The notes under the pieces: generated by a model
Databases searched by the model: none
What the model was told of the DNA's origin: nothing
The model's input: the letters and a program-made list of their open reading frames with translations, nothing else
Made by a program: the position numbers and the translations under genes
Shown here: positions 60,641 to 64,000 of the stretch, one piece after another
Numbering within the stretch: position 1 is the first letter of the stretch
How the letters are laid out: each line of letters opens with the position of its first letter
Source: JAFMKE01 sp037624485
Lineage (GTDB): Bacteria > Bacteroidota > Bacteroidia > Chitinophagales > UBA8649
Assembly: GCA_037624485.1 (NCBI GenBank)
Contig: JASJJC010000016.1
Span: forward strand, 62,001 to 126,000
Direction of reading: 5' to 3'
DNA: 64,000 bases

Positions 60641-61168
60641 TTAAGTGAGGCCAAAATCTTTTAAAACATCAGGAATCCAAACATCTAATCGTTCCTCTGT
60701 AAGCTCATCTTGATTATCTACGTCTATGCACAATCCACAGAATTGACCATCCTTTTCTGCTTTGGAATAGTCGTGTTCATAACCTTCAGATTTGGTATGT
60801 CCAATGACTTTGCCACCTAATTTTTCAACCATTTCTGCAAATACTCCCAATGAATCGCAAAAATAGGAAGCATATCCGTATTGATCACCTAGCCCAAAGA
60901 AAGCTACTTTTTTATTCGTAAAATCAACAGCGTTCATTTCAGGAATAAACTCTTCCCAATCTCCTTGAAGTTCACCATCATACCATGTCGGTTGTCCCAT
61001 TATTATTAAATCATAGGCAGCCATATCTAAAGACTTCTTTTGATAAATTTCGTGTAAATCAATACTGTTTGCACCAAGAACAGCTTCTATTTTTTCAATA
61101 GCCATTTTGGCAACCATTTCAGTGTTGCCTGTATCTGTACCGTAAAAGAGGCCTATTTTTTTGTCCAT
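60641..61168 (-). CDS. fldA: Flavodoxin
   Basis: FMN electron carrier of 175 residues. The FMN phosphate loop is GLFYGTDTGNTEMVA, the isoalloxazine loops are GQPTWYDGELQGDWEEF and FGLGDQYGYASYFCDS, and the long-chain insertion is present, with HTKSEGYEHDYSKA and FCGLCIDVDNQDEL towards the end. It overlaps the protease gene by 16 bases and is last in a dapD-protease-flavodoxin unit. Confidence 0.95.
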   Translation of the reverse strand: MDKKIGLFYGTDTGNTEMVAKMAIEKIEAVLGANSIDLHEIYQKKSLDMAAYDLIIMGQPTWYDGELQGDWEEFIPEMNAVDFTNKKVAFFGLGDQYGYASYFCDSLGVFAEMVEKLGGKVIGHTKSEGYEHDYSKAEKDGQFCGLCIDVDNQDELTEERLDVWIPDVLKDFGLT

Positions 61169-62739
61169 GTAACATTATATTTTTTAAACCAATTATTTTC
61201 AATTGCTTCAACTGCGGTAATAAAGGATTGGTTCATTTCCTTATTAACTACATAGTAATATGCCTCACCACTAAATAAGTTCCTTGCAATTAATCCTTTT
61301 AATTGAAGCCCTAGGACTTTAGCGGATTTAGCAACCTGATCTTTATCAATATCTATTTCTTCCTCAGCGCAATATTCTAGAAATTCGGCTAAAAATTCCT
61401 CATCAGCCATGAATTTTTGATCAAAAGTTTCAATATCAGGATAATATTCTGTTAAAGCTTTTCTGTTTTTATTGGCATAGCTTAAGGTGAATTTATTAAT
61501 CAATCCTTTTCGCAAGGCCTGCGCATAAAATTCGGTATTGAAAGAGGTATCCAGTGGAACATAAATATCAGGTGTTATTCCGCCGCCACCATAGACAATT
61601 CTTCCATTTTTTGTTTCAAATTTAAGCGAGTCAGGGAATTCTTGGATTAAACTATCTGTTAGTTCACCTGAAGAAAATCTATTAGCTAAATCCATTCGAT
61701 AGCTATCCACTCCATCAGCATATGGTTTTTGAATAAAACGTCCACTGGGGGTGTAGTAGTTGGCTATAGTTAGTCTTATTTGTCCTCCATCAGGCAGGGG
61801 GAGCGGTCGTTGGACAAGTCCTTTGCCAAAACTTCTTCTTCCTATTATCAAACCCCTATCCCAATCTTGGATGGCTCCTGACATGATTTCGCTAGCGGAT
61901 GCTGAATATTGGTCTATTAAGACCACTATATTTCCATCTTCATAATGACCATAAGCAGTCGCTTTCATTTCATTTCTAGGACTGCTTTTACCTTCTGTAT
62001 AAACAATCAATTTGTTGTCTCCTAAAATTTCATCCGTCATTTTAAAGGCTGCATTTAAGTATCCTCCGGAATTACCTTGTAAATCTAGAATCAAATTAGT
62101 CATTCCTCGCTTGTCTAATTTATCTAAGGCCTCAATGAATTCTTGGGGTGTTTTAGCAGCGAAACGATTGACTTTAATATAGCCAATGTGATCGTTTACC
62201 ATATAAGCAGCATCTATTGAAAAAATTGGAATTTTATCTCTTACTATTTTAAAATCTAATATTTTTTTAACATCGATTCGCTTAATTTCCACTTCTACTT
62301 CAGTACCCTTTGCACCCCTTAATCGATCGACTACACCTTTGTTTGTGATTCCAATTCCAGCAACTATTTCTCCATCAATCATAACGATACGATCACCTGC
62401 AAGTACACCCACTTTTTCACTTGGACCTCCAGCAATTGTTGCAACCACCAGAATGGAATCATTAAGGATGTTAAACTGAATTCCTACTCCTTCAAAATTG
62501 CCCAATAAGGGCTCATTCATTTCTGCTACCTCTTCCTTCGAAATGTATACGGAGTGAGGGTCTAGGTCTTTTAAGACGCTTTTTATTGCTATCTCAGCAA
62601 GTTTATCTTTGTCTACATCCTGTACATAGAATTGGTCAACATAGTCTAAAACCGTGGTTATTTGCTTGTGAGCCATGTCTTCTTGGCCATTTGCCGTTAG
62701 GCATAATGTGACAAGGAAGATTAAAATTAAATTTCTCAT
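61153..62739 (-). CDS. S41 family carboxy-terminal processing protease
   Basis: Exported serine protease of 528 residues. Signal peptide (cleavage near TANGQ, residue 19), PDZ domain at about 75-150 (VVATIAGGPSEKVGVLAGDRI), and the S41 core with LDLQGNSGGYLNAAF, the catalytic serine in YSASASEIMSGA and the lysine in RSFGKGLVQRPLPL. The roughly 150-residue C-terminal extension is common in Bacteroidota members. Substrates unknown. It follows dapD by 9 bases. Confidence 0.92.
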   Translation of the reverse strand: MRNLILIFLVTLCLTANGQEDMAHKQITTVLDYVDQFYVQDVDKDKLAEIAIKSVLKDLDPHSVYISKEEVAEMNEPLLGNFEGVGIQFNILNDSILVVATIAGGPSEKVGVLAGDRIVMIDGEIVAGIGITNKGVVDRLRGAKGTEVEVEIKRIDVKKILDFKIVRDKIPIFSIDAAYMVNDHIGYIKVNRFAAKTPQEFIEALDKLDKRGMTNLILDLQGNSGGYLNAAFKMTDEILGDNKLIVYTEGKSSPRNEMKATAYGHYEDGNIVVLIDQYSASASEIMSGAIQDWDRGLIIGRRSFGKGLVQRPLPLPDGGQIRLTIANYYTPSGRFIQKPYADGVDSYRMDLANRFSSGELTDSLIQEFPDSLKFETKNGRIVYGGGGITPDIYVPLDTSFNTEFYAQALRKGLINKFTLSYANKNRKALTEYYPDIETFDQKFMADEEFLAEFLEYCAEEEIDIDKDQVAKSAKVLGLQLKGLIARNLFSGEAYYYVVNKEMNQSFITAVEAIENNWFKKYNVTWTKK

Positions 62740-62748
62740 AAATTATTC

Positions 62749-63561
62749 TTAGACAGCCACTTGATGCTCGCGTAATGCGTCATTAAGTGAGGTTTTTTTA
62801 TTGGTAGATTCTTTTCTTTGACCAATGATTAAAGCACAGGGCACTTGATATTGACCTGCAGCAAACTTTTTAGTATAGGTGCCAGGTATCACTACGGATC
62901 GAGCAGGAACCCTTCCTTTGTATTCTATTGGACTGGCTTGAGTCACATCGATTATCTTTGTGGATGCAGTGAGTACAACGTTTGCGCCTAACACAGCTTC
63001 TTCTTCTACTAACACCCCTTCAACAACAATACATCTAGAGCCAATAAAGCAGTTATTTTCAATAATTACTGGGCTTGCTTGAATAGGTTCAAGAACGCCA
63101 CCTATTCCAACGCCGCCACTGAGGTGCACATTTTCTCCAATTTGAGCACATGAACCTACAGTCGCCCATGTGTCTACCATGGTCCCGGTCCCTACATAGG
63201 CACCAATATTTACATAACTAGGCATTAAGATGGTTCCTTTTTCTATAAAGGAACCATATCTTGCTATGGCATGAGGAACTACTCGGACACCTCTGTTTGC
63301 ATAATCCTTCTTTAGCGGTATTTTATCGTGAAACTCAAATGGACCTATTTCTATAGTCGTCATTTTCCTTATGGGGAAATACAAAACAACTGCTTTTTTA
63401 ATCCATTCATGGACAATCCATTCACCATCTATTTTTTCACATGCTCTTAGCTCACCTTTATCCAATAGCTCAACAACTTCGTTAATGGCAGCATGAGAGT
63501 CCTCTTTAGCTAGTAAATCTCGGTTTTCCCAAACTTCTAAAATTTTAGACTTTAAGTACAT
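62749..63561 (-). CDS. dapD: 2,3,4,5-tetrahydropyridine-2,6-dicarboxylate N-succinyltransferase
   Basis: Acylates tetrahydrodipicolinate in lysine and diaminopimelate synthesis. The 270-residue product has the alpha N-terminal domain (LEVWENRDLLAKED), RVVPHAIARYGSFIEKG and a left-handed beta-helix (MPSYVNIGAYVGTGTMVDT, GVGIGGVLEPIQASPVII). I prefer the ATG at 63561, which gives the usual family length; 63573 is possible, while the ATG at 63618 would add an unrelated tail. Confidence 0.93.
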   Translation of the reverse strand: MYLKSKILEVWENRDLLAKEDSHAAINEVVELLDKGELRACEKIDGEWIVHEWIKKAVVLYFPIRKMTTIEIGPFEFHDKIPLKKDYANRGVRVVPHAIARYGSFIEKGTILMPSYVNIGAYVGTGTMVDTWATVGSCAQIGENVHLSGGVGIGGVLEPIQASPVIIENNCFIGSRCIVVEGVLVEEEAVLGANVVLTASTKIIDVTQASPIEYKGRVPARSVVIPGTYTKKFAAGQYQVPCALIIGQRKESTNKKTSLNDALREHQVAV

Positions 63562-63904
63562 GAATAAGTTCATTATTTGAAACCGCAAAATAACAATTTT
63601 ACGCTCATTAGTTGGCAAGTAAATTGATTTATTTGTTTATAAATTAGATTTAATAACTTATTTTTGATTGGAATTCACAAACATCATCACGAAAAACATA
63701 TTACAGGTATTTCAATAGCTATAACGTGCATTTGCTTCTAGGATACGCGTGTAAAGTACTAAAGTAGGTATTTGGTAGTTTTTGAGTACAGCAAAGTTCT
63801 GCGAGTGCTATATTATGGGGGCTTAGTATTCAGCCAAAGTTTGTTTAGTATTTTGAGTTTTGCGTAAGTATTAGAGAATGCTTAATTAGTAAAAAAACAC
63901 TTTT
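63562..63904. other. 343-base AT-rich gap upstream of the last gene
   Basis: It holds a near-consensus minus-strand -7 for dapD (TTATTTTG, 63593-63586) and, on the right, several copies of a short TTAGTATT-like word. I see no gene, hairpin terminator or RNA. Confidence 0.4.
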
Positions 63905-64000
63905 ATGTTTTATGATGATAAAGGGAAGTCGATGGGGAAAGAAGAGAGCCTTCAGTCGGACTTTAATTTAAGGAAGATTCTTAAGCAATATGTTAAGCTA
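63905..64000 (+). CDS. Start of a probable polysaccharide tyrosine-autokinase (Wzc-like) gene, cut by the window
   Basis: From the ATG at 63905 the frame is open to the window end (32 codons). After a short acidic start it reads EESLQSDFNLRKILKQYVKL, which resembles the N-terminus of Bacteroidota Wzc-like chain-length/tyrosine kinases just before their first membrane span. An internal ATG at 63932 is the alternative start. If correct, a surface-polysaccharide cluster begins here. Confidence 0.45.
   Translation, partial: MFYDDKGKSMGKEESLQSDFNLRKILKQYVKL

Noticed and set aside
1..64000. CRISPR arrays, insertion sequences, prophage, toxin-antitoxin or defence genes
   Set aside because: No regularly spaced repeats, transposase, integrase or known defence motifs were seen on either strand.

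Overview
The window reads as a chromosomal segment of a low-GC member of the Bacteroidota, probably a free-living aerobe of the Flavobacteriales or a related order. The signs are: Shine-Dalgarno sequences are almost absent; several good matches to the Bacteroidota promoter (TTTG, 19 bases, TAnnTTTG) occur; two secreted proteins carry type IX secretion C-terminal sorting domains; the gene order tuf-trnW-secE-nusG-rplK-rplA-rplJ-rplL-rpoB-rpoC is intact; and lineage-typical pairs such as recF with DUF721 and a BT_3928-like DoxX protein are present. Family and genus are not resolved from sequence alone.

Layout. 1-12.5 kb: translation and transcription block (partial EF-Tu, tRNA-Trp, SecE, NusG, L11, L1, L10, L7/L12, RNA polymerase beta and beta'), closed by a strong terminator. 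12.6-15 kb (minus): MarC-like membrane protein, unknown protein, hemolysin-III-like protein, RluF-type pseudouridine synthase. 15-18.5 kb: homogentisate dioxygenase, then on the minus strand a flavin monooxygenase and a GreA/GreB-like factor with no normal start codon. 18.6-23.2 kb (minus): a compact locus of four unrecognised exported proteins (two lipoproteins, a probable beta-barrel, a T9SS cargo), the most lineage-specific part of the window. 23.4-27.9 kb: 2-oxoglutarate dehydrogenase E1 and E2, ribosomal protein S20. 28-32 kb: kynurenine branch (kynureninase, 3-hydroxyanthranilate dioxygenase, an NRAMP-like transporter without the family's metal-binding motifs, a divergent SDR). 32-37.7 kb: tandem PPK2 polyphosphate kinases, a glycosyltransferase, a TPR membrane protein with pyruvate dehydrogenase E1 alpha, RecF and DUF721. 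37.6-41.3 kb: a LysM/coiled-coil/TPR exported protein, RmlD-like reductase, CysQ. 41.3-45.8 kb: Blc lipocalin, a LytTR regulator with a degenerate receiver, HisS and histidine ammonia-lyase; a pair of direct repeats at 21-bp spacing lies just upstream of hisS. 46-50 kb: FloA/NfeD module, RlmH, a SpoU methylase, threonine aldolase. 50-54 kb: pyruvate dehydrogenase E2, MenG, photolyase. 53.8-60.6 kb: a PNGase-F-like T9SS protein, lumazine synthase, a metallo-hydrolase, a BT_3928-like protein, an ABC permease, shikimate kinase. 60.6-64 kb: flavodoxin, a C-terminal protease, DapD, and the start of what looks like a polysaccharide tyrosine-kinase gene cut by the window edge.

Most of the window is ordinary core genome. 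I see no mobile element, CRISPR array, phage or defence system. The observations most worth a second look are the LytTR regulator with paired direct repeats, the missing start codon of the GreA-like gene, the four-gene exported locus, the NRAMP-like transporter in the kynurenine operon, and three short gene remnants (after hmgA, between rpsT and kynU, and upstream of the PNGase-like gene).
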